The position numbers and the translations under genes were made by a program. A stretch of 25,310 bases of DNA, from the NCBI GenBank assembly GCA_049999805.1, contig JBNGIO010006371.1, positions 237,950-263,259 of the forward strand. Direction: 5' to 3'. Shown here one piece after another: positions 18,134-25,310 of the stretch. The notes beneath the pieces are model-generated. The model worked only from the letters and a program-made list of their open reading frames with translations, was not told the DNA's origin and did no database searches. The DNA comes from Folioceros fuciformis (lineage: Eukaryota > Anthocerotophyta > Anthocerotopsida > Anthocerotales). How positions within the stretch are numbered: the stretch's first letter is position 1; each line of letters begins with the position of its first letter.

Positions 18134-19010
18134 AGGTGGTGGGGAAGTAAATGGACTGGTGTTCGCATGTGTGGCAACCTTAGGAATTGGTGGTGGATGC
18201 TATATGTAGTAGCCACCACCAATTCTAGGACCACATGGCATGAGTGTAATGGCGGAGTGGTAGTGGCAACTACCTTCCTTTCAAACCTACACCTGCAACT
18301 CCACTCATATGCTTGACATTGCTGATGAGTGCAGGTAGAAGAAGAGGTAGCAAACAATGGATGTAGAAGAACAGCCAGAGGAGGGTGCATACAATAGCTA
18401 CATGATGCACCAGCAACATGAACAATGAGATAGGCAAGTGTTGGAGGTGGAGAAAGAGGCAAGAAAGAGCGGAAATCGAAAGGGGAATGAGAAGGGCAAA
18501 GATTCCTTTGGACTCTCATGCAAGTGGGAAGACATAATGATTAGGACGGAAGAAGAGGAGAATGACTATGTATAAATACAAAGTATTCTTCTGCCCTCTT
18601 CATTCCTCTTCTTCTCATGGTAAGACGATGGTTATCTGGTCTAGCACCGAACTTAGGACTGTGTGACTGTGTAACTGTGTAACAACGGGCGCTACAAACT
18701 TGTTTGTAAACCGATTACATACTTTGTTCCAGTATGTTGCAATTTTGAAATGGGTCGTGCAAATTAGTATAAGGAATAAGTGTGAACAACATCAAGGCTG
18801 TGTAGGCACACACAAGACGTTGCCAGTGCAAAGATTCAATTAATTAAGCACTATGTGTTCTTATATACAAAATAATAAAGAGTTATGTCTCTTCACAAAA
18901 CCTAAAGTCTAAGCGGCTAACAGTGAATACGTTTACTATACATAACCCTAACGAAGGGTTGTGTATCCAAACATGCCTTCTTAAACGGAGCAGACTGTTA
19001 GCAGCGCGAA
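18134..19010. other. Intergenic stretch between LINE-like tail and C3, no supported gene
   Basis: There is no convincing gene. It contains a hairpin (18184-18225), a TATA-like TATGTATAAATA near 18568, GTGT-rich micro-repeats near 18660-18682, and a TG...CA segment on the minus strand at 18922-18781 with a TATA-like TGTATATAAG. The last could be an LTR relic, but it lacks a purine tract and a partner copy. Confidence 0.45.
18184..18225. repeat. Perfect 13-bp inverted repeat (hairpin)
   Basis: GAATTGGTGGTGG at 18184-18196 is exactly complementary to CCACCACCAATTC at 18213-18225 across a 16-nt loop. Confidence 0.9.
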
Positions 19011-19019
19011 AGGGTGATC

Positions 19020-19322
19020 ATGGCAGGTTCCATCGTGCAGTGTCTGGCGGTGTGCGCCTTCATCATCGCGGTGTTCCTCTTACACCAGTATGTAAAGGAG
19101 CAACAGGGAAGACACAGGAGAAGAGTGCGCAACCTAAATCGCCAGCAGCCTGTGAGTAGGTGGAACGACTTCACGACAGACCAGAGATGGCAGCTCGCGG
19201 GCTGGGAGTGGATCGCGTTCTCTGTCATGGAGATTCCAGAAACGCACCATCCCAGGACCAAAGAGAAAAACACTGGCGGAGCAATTGAAGAACGCTGCCT
19301 CCTGCCCACTCCCACGAGATAA
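19020..19322 (+). CDS. Small putative membrane protein, hypothetical
   Basis: ATG at 19020 opens 100 codons to a TAA at 19320-19322. Residues about 4-21 (SIVQCLAVCAFIIAVFLL) form a clear hydrophobic segment, followed by a very basic stretch (GRHRRRVRNLNRQQ near 32-45), which is the pattern of a signal anchor with cytoplasmic C-terminus. Trp-rich sequence (WQLAGWEW) follows. I recognise no family. It lies immediately 3' of the C3 retroelement on the opposite strand. The complementary strand is also open (18998-19387), so chance is a real alternative. Confidence 0.25.
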   Translation: MAGSIVQCLAVCAFIIAVFLLHQYVKEQQGRHRRRVRNLNRQQPVSRWNDFTTDQRWQLAGWEWIAFSVMEIPETHHPRTKEKNTGGAIEERCLLPTPTR

Positions 19323-19412
19323 GTGACCACTGTCACAACCGGGCTACAGCATGCGATTAGAGCAGAACTGTGGAGCTTCATCCGCATCTGCTGTAGATTG
19401 TTTGTAGGGAGA

Positions 19413-20123
19413 CTAAGGGGCAGGGCAGGGTCCTACACCCATTGCTTCCATAAATTGATAGTGTTTGCTGGCTAGCAGGTACTTGGTCACCAAGACTGCA
19501 GTGTTGAGGTCTGTGGAAACATACTGAAGCCGGACCACCTTCTGCTCCACTTGATGACGAATAAAGTGATGCTGCACCTTGATGTGTTTGGTGCGGGCAT
19601 GAAAGCGTGGATTGGTAGTCATGTTGATTGTGGAAACATTGTCACAGTGAATAAGGGTGGGCTTCAGCTGTGGAAATCCAAGACCTTGCATGAAGGCACG
19701 CTCCCACATGGCCCCTTTGGTAGCTTCTTTTAGGGCTTTGTATTCTGCCTCAGTGGAGGACAGAGATACAGAGACCTGCTTCTTAGAACTCCAGTGAATC
19801 GCAGCATTAGAGAGGATGAAACAGTAGGCTGATATGCTTCGTCTGGCATCAGGGTTAGTGGCCCAATCAGCATCGGCATAGCCACAAACAGTAGGTGATG
19901 CATCTCGCCCCTTGAAGCATAAGCCGTGGTTCATTGTGCCTTTAAGATAACGCAAGATACGCTTAACCGCACTCCAGTGGGCCTGTCCAGGGTTGTCGAG
20001 AAATTGGGATACGGAACTGACAGCATACTGAATGTCAAGGCGAGTTCAGCAGCTGATGTAATTCAAACAGCCAACAGCGTGGCGATAGGGAAGCTGAGGC
20101 ATGGCCTGACGTTCAGCCTCATC
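19413..20123 (-). pseudogene. rnh: C3 RNase H domain
   Basis: After the RT frame closes at 20124, the same lineage of sequence continues (LPYRHAVGCLNYISC, one stop, TRLDIQYAVSSVSQF). The frame 19955-19413 is open for 180 codons: MRYLKGTMNHG, CGYADADWATN, LSSTEAEYKAL, HCDNVSTINM and HIKVQHHFIRHQVEQ, ending at a TAG. The three catalytic acids are present. The usual DVLTK near the end reads VLVTKYLLASKH, a degraded C-terminal motif. Confidence 0.88.
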
Positions 20124-21644
20124 CTAAGGACAGTCATCTGCGGAAAGCTTGAGGCCTGGGACACTAGGAGTAGAGACAGGTTTCGAAGAATCCAAATGAA
20201 AACGTTGAAGAGTCTCTGCTATGTACTTACTTTGGTGAAGCATGAGAGTTTGATCCTCCACATTACGAACCAGTTGAACTCCAAGCACAAAGGTAAGAGG
20301 ACCAATGTCCTTCATATCAAATTTCTTGTGGAGCATTCCTCTAACCCAAGAAAGTAACTCCAGATTGTTGGATACAAGAATGGCATCATCAACGTAGAGG
20401 GCCAAGATGACAAGATGGCCACCCTTGGAGTACATATACACATTAGCATCTCCGGGATTCTGCACGAAGCCAATGGACTTCAGGTACTGATCAATGGTCT
20501 TATACCATTCACGGGCAGATTGCTTAAGCCCGTAGATGGTCTTCTTCAAGCGACAAACCCAGGTAGGATGTTCTGAATCAACAAAACCTTCGGGCTGCTG
20601 CATGTAAATGTCTTCTTCGAGCTCACCATACAAAAACGTGGTACAGACGTCCATCTGTTGCAAATCCCAGGCATTTGCTGCTGCTAGAGCAAGTATCATT
20701 CTGACAGATTGAGTTTTGACGACAGGGCTAAAGGTTTCTGTAAAATCAACACCAGGAACTTGGGAGAAACCTCTGGCTACAAGACGAGACTTGTACCTGG
20801 CGATCTCCCCTTTTTCATTCAACTTATGCTTGAATACCCACTTACAGCTAACCACTTTGCAACCTGCAAGTAAAGGGCAGAGTTCCCAGGTATCGTTCTT
20901 TATGAGGGAATCATACTCGTCCTTGATGGATGGGATCCAATAAGCTTTATCAGTTCCTGTGATGGCTTCAGTATGGGTCCTGGGCTCAGGTTTGATGTAA
21001 GGAAGTTCCTCTGTAATGCGCTGAAGAGAAACACCTGCCCGTGGACGTCTGAAGTCAACAGAAGCATAAGGGGGCTCCTTCCATTGAGTTGGGGGAGCCC
21101 GGTCACGGATAGGGTACCTGCGCTCAACTGGAGGAGCTGGAACCGGCTCGTCGTCATCTGTCTCCACAATAAAATCTGGTAAAGAATCGTTTTCTGCTAA
21201 GGCATCTGAGTGTTGGGATGCAGCATCCTGATCATGTGGATACCCTAAAGTAGCTTGATCTTCTGCAGGTGTGTCAAGAGCAGCAAGAGCATTATCTGTA
21301 GGTAAAGTAGTAGCTGGACGATGGGGAGTTGGAGGGTCAGCTGCATGGACAGCTGGTTGTACAGGAAGATTTGCTGGGGGAACCTGTGCGGGAACATGAT
21401 TTGGCAGAACACCTGGCTGAGCCAAGATGTCATCAGCAACAAAATCTTCTTGAGGAAATTCAGAAGGATCCTCCAGGTCAGATGCATCTATAAAAGTGAA
21501 ATTCACAGGTGTATGTGGAACTGAATCAAAATAAGGTTTAGCGGGAGTCGTCAGTTCTCGAAATGTAACGCTCCTGGCAAAGACAGCTGATTTTGTATGG
21601 GGGTCATAAAGCTTGTATGACTTTGCTTCTTCACCATAACCCAC
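20124..21644 (-). CDS. rt: C3 reverse transcriptase, long open frame
   Basis: 506 codons are open on the minus strand. The start is GTG within the integrase C-terminal linker (VGYGEEAKSYKLYDP), so this is part of a polyprotein and not a separate gene. A Pro/Asp-rich linker spans residues about 50-170 and RVT_2 follows: YRYPIRDRAP-type junction, CKWVFKHKLNEKGEIARYKS, GFSQVPGVDFTETFSPVV, LQQMDVCTTFLYG, YGLKQSAREWY and catalytic LALYVDDAIL. No stop or frameshift lies in the RT core, so it is the best-preserved complete RT in the window. The frame stops at 20124-20126 where related proteins continue into RNase H. Confidence 0.9.
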   Translation of the reverse strand: MGYGEEAKSYKLYDPHTKSAVFARSVTFRELTTPAKPYFDSVPHTPVNFTFIDASDLEDPSEFPQEDFVADDILAQPGVLPNHVPAQVPPANLPVQPAVHAADPPTPHRPATTLPTDNALAALDTPAEDQATLGYPHDQDAASQHSDALAENDSLPDFIVETDDDEPVPAPPVERRYPIRDRAPPTQWKEPPYASVDFRRPRAGVSLQRITEELPYIKPEPRTHTEAITGTDKAYWIPSIKDEYDSLIKNDTWELCPLLAGCKVVSCKWVFKHKLNEKGEIARYKSRLVARGFSQVPGVDFTETFSPVVKTQSVRMILALAAANAWDLQQMDVCTTFLYGELEEDIYMQQPEGFVDSEHPTWVCRLKKTIYGLKQSAREWYKTIDQYLKSIGFVQNPGDANVYMYSKGGHLVILALYVDDAILVSNNLELLSWVRGMLHKKFDMKDIGPLTFVLGVQLVRNVEDQTLMLHQSKYIAETLQRFHLDSSKPVSTPSVPGLKLSADDCP

Positions 21645-21677
21645 AAACAGCAGTGGCTTAGCGCGACCATCTAATTT

Positions 21678-22362
21678 TCATCTCTTTTCCTCAGGTACAT
21701 AAGCAAATGCGGGAGAGCCAAAAACGCGAAGGTGCGGCAGGCTGGGCTTCCGACTCCAAATCACCTCATATGGAGAGAAACTGGTTAAAATGGCCATGGG
21801 TGAACTCCGTGCCGTTATCTGTACGTAGGCATTTAAGCGAGTAACCTGTTTGCCTCTGGACAATCTGCAACCATTCCTGGAAAAGCTCAAAGGTGTCTGA
21901 TTTGAGACGCATAGGATATGTCCAAGAGTATCGACTAAAATCATCTGTAAGGGTAAGGTAGTATAAAGCTCCTCCAAGAGAAGGTAGGTGAATCTTGCCA
22001 GAAATATCTGCACGCACAAGTTCCAAAATCCGTGAAGCTCGATGTGCCGGCTATTTAGGGAAAGGCATCTCCTTTTTCTTTGCTATCTCACACAAAGGGA
22101 GATCCTTAAAACATTTTGGTAACGGTTCTCTGTAACAGGAGAGGTTGGACATCTTAATGAGCTTATCACGGTTAGCATGACCTAGACGGGCATGCCAAAG
22201 GCTGGCCTGAGTAGCTTGCAACGACTGTGCGACATGAGCAAATGCTGGAGGTATGACTGTTAAATCAAGTTGATACAGATCATGTACTATGTGCCCTGTA
22301 GCCACAATGTGACCTCTCTCCCCTCTCTTCTTAAGCTCACAGCGGGAAGAAGAGAAGAGCAA
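21678..22362 (-). pseudogene. int: C3 integrase with internal deletion
   Basis: The zinc finger reads LWHARLGHANRDK ... LCEIAKKK, so the second Cys of HHCC is missing through a short deletion. A stop follows FPK near 22051. The core keeps the first two acids (VRADISGKIH and LRTDNGTEF). Near 21770, the frame jumps from NQFLS straight to PYEVIWSRKPSLPHLRVFGS. Compared with C2 about 70 residues are gone, including QQNGVAERKN with the catalytic Glu. A TGA lies at 21678-21680. This integrase could not work. Confidence 0.88.
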
Positions 22363-22994
22363 TCATATATGCGTAGGGACATGAGCTGGCTAACAGACAA
22401 CAAGTGCTTAGCCATATGAGGGACATAGAGGACATTATCCAAGTGAAGGACTGAACCGTCATGCAGTCGGAAACGGCATGAGCCAGAGCCTTCTATCTTC
22501 AAACCTGTACGGGTAAGCTCATCTCCCAGCAGCACTTTGTGAGACGTTTGGGATGACCGAAAATGGCTGAGCAGTGACTTATCATTACAGATGTGAGAAG
22601 TAGCCCCTGAATCTAAATACCAACTCTGGTGGGAAGGATGAGCAAAAGATGCAAGGCAAACCGTCATGACAACTGGCGGTTTGTTGGAGGTCGACGGCTG
22701 AGGTCGATCCTTGGCAGCCACATGAGCTTCAGCCTGTCTATTGGGCTTCTCAGCTTTACGAGGCTCGCCAACCTTCTTTTTCCGGCATTCCCTCTCCCAA
22801 TGGCCCTGTATACCGCACCAGTTACAAGCGCCAGCTCTTTTCACAGAAGTGGGTTTGGAAGAACCTGCACCTGAGGTAGGTTTACTTCTGTTATTTTTCC
22901 CTTGTGTATAGAGAACCCTATCGGCCTTGGTACATCCACTGTGTAAAGCGGAAGTGTTCTGGCTTTGTTCCTCTTGCAAGAGGGCCCCTACCAC
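22287..22994 (-). pseudogene. gag-pro: C3 zinc knuckle, protease and pre-integrase
   Basis: The 235-codon frame contains the zinc knuckle CNWCGIQGHWEREC, which fits CX2CX4HX4C exactly, then the protease motif WYLDSGATSHICND with its catalytic Asp intact, then LLGDEL and the pre-integrase lead-in VLYVPHMAKHLLSVSQLM. A frameshift near 22350 links to the next segment. The start codon shown by the open frame is internal (GTG in DVVGALLQ), so it is polyprotein. Confidence 0.9.
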
Positions 22995-23690
22995 ATCAGC
23001 AAGACTAATGTTGGTAGGCTACCCTGCAGCTCGAGCTGCATTAGCAGCACGAATAGTTGCACCATAGCTGGAGACAAAGGTTTGGTAACTGAGAGGCAGA
23101 CTTGTTAGTAGCTGAGTAACAACATCAAGCTCCAGGAATTGCGAACCAAGGTTAATGAGCTGTGCTCACAGTTGACAAAAACGGATGACAAAGGGGGACA
23201 CCTTGTCACCTTCCTTGAGACGCAAAGAGAAGATTTCACCTCGGACAGCACACATGGTAAGTATATTCTTAGGTTCATATGTCTGTATGAGAAGAGTCTA
23301 GATTTCTTCAGCCTTTGTCAAGAAGGCAACATCAGCAAGAAGGGCCTCATCTAGACCGCTGATTAAGACAGCACGAGCAACGTAATTGAGGTTTGCCCAT
23401 TTGTCCTTTTCGTCTTGTGTGGCAGATTGTGCAGGCTCCTTGATCGTGCCAATAACAACTCCCCAAACGTGTCTCGCTTGCAGGGCAGATGTCATGCGCA
23501 CTTTCAGCCTTTGAACTTCATGCCATTAAACCGGTCCCGCTCTTTAAATTCAACAGAGTACGAAGGTTGTGGGATAACTGGCACAGGCGCGAGCGGAGGA
23601 TTGACTCTTCCTCCGCCACCGCCTCCTCCTCCTCCTCCTCCTCCTCCCCCCGCCTCCGTCTCCGCCTCCACCACCTCCCCCAGATGCCAT
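22995..23690 (-). pseudogene. gag: C3 gag, N-terminal part, broken
   Basis: ATG at 23690-23688 (MASGGG) begins a Gly-rich N-terminus coded by a GGN/AGG microsatellite, where the frame slips between Gly and Arg. Gag continues as FKERDRFNGMKFKG, then after another shift LQARHVWGVVIGTIKEPAQS, WANLNYVARAVLISGLDE and a stop at 23298-23300 (position of Trp in EEIW). It resumes with ILTMCAVRGEIFSLRLKEGD and LTSLPLSYQTFVSSYG, with stops near 23166 and 23019. The pattern is the same DUF4219/UBN2-type Copia Gag as in E1. Confidence 0.8.
23622..23647. repeat. (CCT)n microsatellite in C3 gag
   Basis: About eight CCT units, inside a wider CCN-rich tract from about 23609 to 23683. On the minus strand it codes poly-Gly or poly-Arg depending on frame, and the gag frame is lost across it. 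Confidence 0.9.
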
Positions 23691-23759
23691 GCTGACCTAC
23701 TTTGTGGAAAAGACGCAGGTGTCAGAATTGGAAGACTACATGCGGAAGCGTGTCTTCAT

Positions 23760-23927
23760 AACAAAAGATAAATTCAGAATAAAAATTACAAATAGTTGTC
23801 CTTTTATAGGTTTCACCCCAAAGGGTGTGACCTTTCACTAGCCTAGCCAACTAACCTAGCACTTAGGTAGATAAGCTAACATAACCTATGGTTACATAAC
23901 TCTAGTGGACTGCTACTCCTTCTAACT
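23760..23927 (-). repeat. LTR-like segment between C4 and C3
   Basis: On the minus strand a purine tract GAGAGGGAG (23936-23928) is followed by AGTTAGAAGGAGTAGC, which parallels the E1 junction AGAGGGAG|TGTTA with TG changed to AG. A TATA box CCTATAAAAGG lies at 23810-23800. It fits the 3' LTR start of C4. The inner boundary toward the C3 gag start is not clear, and no primer site is seen there. It could instead be the 5' LTR of C3. Confidence 0.5.
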
Positions 23928-23936
23928 CTCCCTCTC
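23928..23936 (-). promoter_or_regulatory. Polypurine tract, probably of C4
   Basis: GAGAGGGAG on the minus strand, 226 bp beyond the C4 stop codon, abuts the LTR-like segment. Its position and composition match the E1 tract. Confidence 0.55.
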
Positions 23937-24161
23937 AGACACGTAGAGATTATGAGAGCTCTACTAGAGATCAGTGCTTAGCAAGTTTGTATTCTAGAGC
24001 TATCTACTTTAGCTCGGCTGTCAACTCTTCCAGTCGTTGACACTATCAAGATGTCTGTCGCTGGCGACAACCTCTACAGTAGCGCACCGGTCATGACCAG
24101 AGCAGAAGTAATACTCCAGGTATAGCTGCCATTGCACTAGATCGAGCAAGAAGGAATATCA
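23937..24161 (-). other. 3' untranslated segment of C4
   Basis: This lies between the RNase H stop and the purine tract. It has no open frame of note and no recognisable motif. Confidence 0.6.
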
Positions 24162-25310
24162 TTACCTCGTCTTCAAATTCTCTTGGGTAACATAACCACT
24201 ACAATCTACAAGACCAAGTCCTTCCCTATGAAAACAGTGTCTAAACTTAGGAAGTGACTTTGTCAGAACATCAGCTACATTAAGGTCTGTAGACACATAC
24301 TGAATCTTCACTAAGCCTCTCTCAGCAGCATCCCTAACATAATGATGTTGGATCTCGATGTGCTTAGTGCGAGCATGGAAAACAGGATTAGCCACCATAG
24401 CAATGGCTGACATATTATCACAGTTGAGGATGGTAGGGCCCTTTTGGAGCATTCCCAGATCCTCACATAGTTTCCTTTCCCACTCAGCCTCCTTTGTGGC
24501 TTCTGTTAATGCCTTACACTCTGATTCTGTAGAAGACAGAGAGATGGAGGCTTGTTTCCTGCAAGACCAGTTAATTACTGTGGAACCAGCCAGAAAACAA
24601 TAAGCAGAAAGGCTTTTGCGGGTATCAGCATCAGAAGCCCAATCTGCATCCACATAACAGCTGAGCTGCAGATGCTTCTTCCTGCTAGGTTTGTAGCAGA
24701 GACCAAAGTTAGGAGTGCCCTTAAGATATCGCATTATCCTTTTAACTGCAACCCAGTGGTCTCTACCTGGATTCTCAGAGAATTGCGCAACTGCATTCAC
24801 AGTGTTAGATATGTTTGGTCTCGTCCAGTTGCTAAGGAACATGAGAGTGCCCACTGCCATTCTATAAGGCACACTTTCCATTTCCTTCTTATCCTCTTCA
24901 CACTGAGGACATGACGACGAGGACAGCTTAATACCAATAGCACCTGGAGTTGCAGCTGCACGAGCATTCTCCAAATTAAACTTCTTCAGCATGCCTGCTA
25001 CATATCTCCCTTGATGGAGGTAGATTGCTCCTATGGACCTATCTTTATGTACGTGCATTCCTAGTATATACTTGACTTGACCAAGATCTTTCATCTCAAA
25101 CTCTTTACTGAGATCTGTCTTGATCTGGTTAACAAGCTCCACATTATTTCCAGGAATGACTAAGTCATCCACATACAAAGCTATTAACACAAGTGAACTA
25201 TCTTTTCGCAGTACATAAAGATTAGTGTCAGCTTCACTTTGCACAAAGCCAATCTTCTTGAGATATGTGTCAATTCGCTTGTACCAAAGGCGTGGGCTTT
25301 GTTTAAGCCC
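24162..25310 (-). CDS. rt-rnh: C4: Copia RT C-terminal part and RNase H, open to window edge
   Basis: On the minus strand 382 codons are open from the right window edge (25310) to the stop at 24162-24164, with no frameshift. It begins inside RT (GLKQSPRLWYKRIDTYLKK, QSEADTNLYV), has catalytic ALYVDDLVI, FEMKDLGQVKYILGMHVH, TRPNISNTVNAVAQFSENPG, HWVAVKRIMRYLKGT, and RNase H with CYVDADWASD, LSSTESECKAL and LNCDNMSAIAMV, ending TDLNVADVLTKSLPKF and a short tail. All RNase H acids are present. The rest of the polyprotein lies beyond the window, so whether the element is intact is unknown. It is the least damaged coding segment here. Confidence 0.93.
   Translation of the reverse strand, partial: GLKQSPRLWYKRIDTYLKKIGFVQSEADTNLYVLRKDSSLVLIALYVDDLVIPGNNVELVNQIKTDLSKEFEMKDLGQVKYILGMHVHKDRSIGAIYLHQGRYVAGMLKKFNLENARAAATPGAIGIKLSSSSCPQCEEDKKEMESVPYRMAVGTLMFLSNWTRPNISNTVNAVAQFSENPGRDHWVAVKRIMRYLKGTPNFGLCYKPSRKKHLQLSCYVDADWASDADTRKSLSAYCFLAGSTVINWSCRKQASISLSSTESECKALTEATKEAEWERKLCEDLGMLQKGPTILNCDNMSAIAMVANPVFHARTKHIEIQHHYVRDAAERGLVKIQYVSTDLNVADVLTKSLPKFRHCFHREGLGLVDCSGYVTQENLKTR

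Larger units (their letters stand above)
19413..23690 (-). mobile_element. C3: Copia retrotransposon remnant, gag to RNase H
   Basis: The minus strand carries gag, zinc knuckle, protease, integrase, RT and RNase H in copia order over 4.3 kb. It is broken by a handful of stops and frameshifts and by a deletion in integrase. No clear primer site lies upstream of the gag start, and I find no certain 3' LTR below 19413, so ends are unresolved. Its proteins differ clearly from those of E1, C2 and C4, so it is a separate family. Confidence 0.9.

Noticed and set aside
18049-18519. 156-codon minus-strand ORF
   Set aside because: It spans the antisense of the LINE-like poly(A) tail (coding a run of Phe) and the hairpin, so it crosses unrelated sequences.
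18781-18922. TG...CA segment with TATA as an LTR of C3
   Set aside because: No purine tract beside it, no partner copy near 23700 and no target duplication, so I did not call it an LTR.
18998-19387. 129-codon minus-strand ORF downstream of C3 as an env-like gene
   Set aside because: No signal peptide plus coiled coil plus C-terminal anchor pattern, and the opposite strand is equally open.

Overview
This is nuclear DNA from a land plant, in a repeat-rich intergenic region. The evidence is the density of plant-type Ty1/copia LTR retrotransposons, an initiator-tRNA-Met primer binding site, GT-AG intron-like sequence, AT-rich flanks and a MAP-kinase-like gene. There are no bacterial signals. I cannot name the species from the sequence. 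A run of 100 N at 9234-9333 is an assembly gap of unknown true size.

Layout. 1-736 (minus): a partial MAPK-like protein kinase ORF, open to the window edge, with several key residues altered. 769-1151: a 48-bp tandem array directly upstream of its start. 1152-3024: AT-rich DNA with no gene I can support. 3030-13733 (plus): a structurally complete but dead Copia element (called E1), with LTRs at 3030-3278 and 13515-13733, target duplication TTTGC on both sides, a TGGTATCAGAGC primer site, a 1.4-kb leader, and broken gag, protease, integrase, RT and RNase H. E1 gag is split by a second insertion (called N1, 5216-9502), which has TG...CA ends and target duplication AGGAG. N1 carries a decayed ORF for a coiled-coil plant retroelement protein and shows no visible pair of LTRs. 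Without N1 and its duplicated target site, E1 would be about 6.4 kb.

13739-14397 is flanking DNA with a 25-bp duplication and a possible spliced host-gene remnant. From 14398 to the right edge, three Copia remnants lie head-to-tail on the minus strand. C2 (about 14398-17505) is joined at its 5' side to a plus-strand, 5'-truncated LINE-like tail ending in poly(A) at 18133. C3 (19413-23690) has gag to RNase H, with a long intact RT but an integrase missing its third catalytic residue. C4 (24162-25310) has an intact RT/RNase H end that runs out of the window. An LTR-like segment lies between C3 and C4.

The window is therefore a stack of independent insertions, not an operon or cooperating gene set. 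In order: E1 entered host DNA, then N1 entered E1. No E1, C2 or C3 copy could be autonomous as it stands. C4 cannot be judged because most of it is outside the window. The items most worth a second look are the N1 insertion with its ORF, the paired palindromes and coding-like segment in the E1 leader, the doubled TATA box in only one E1 LTR, and the kinase with its altered catalytic residues.
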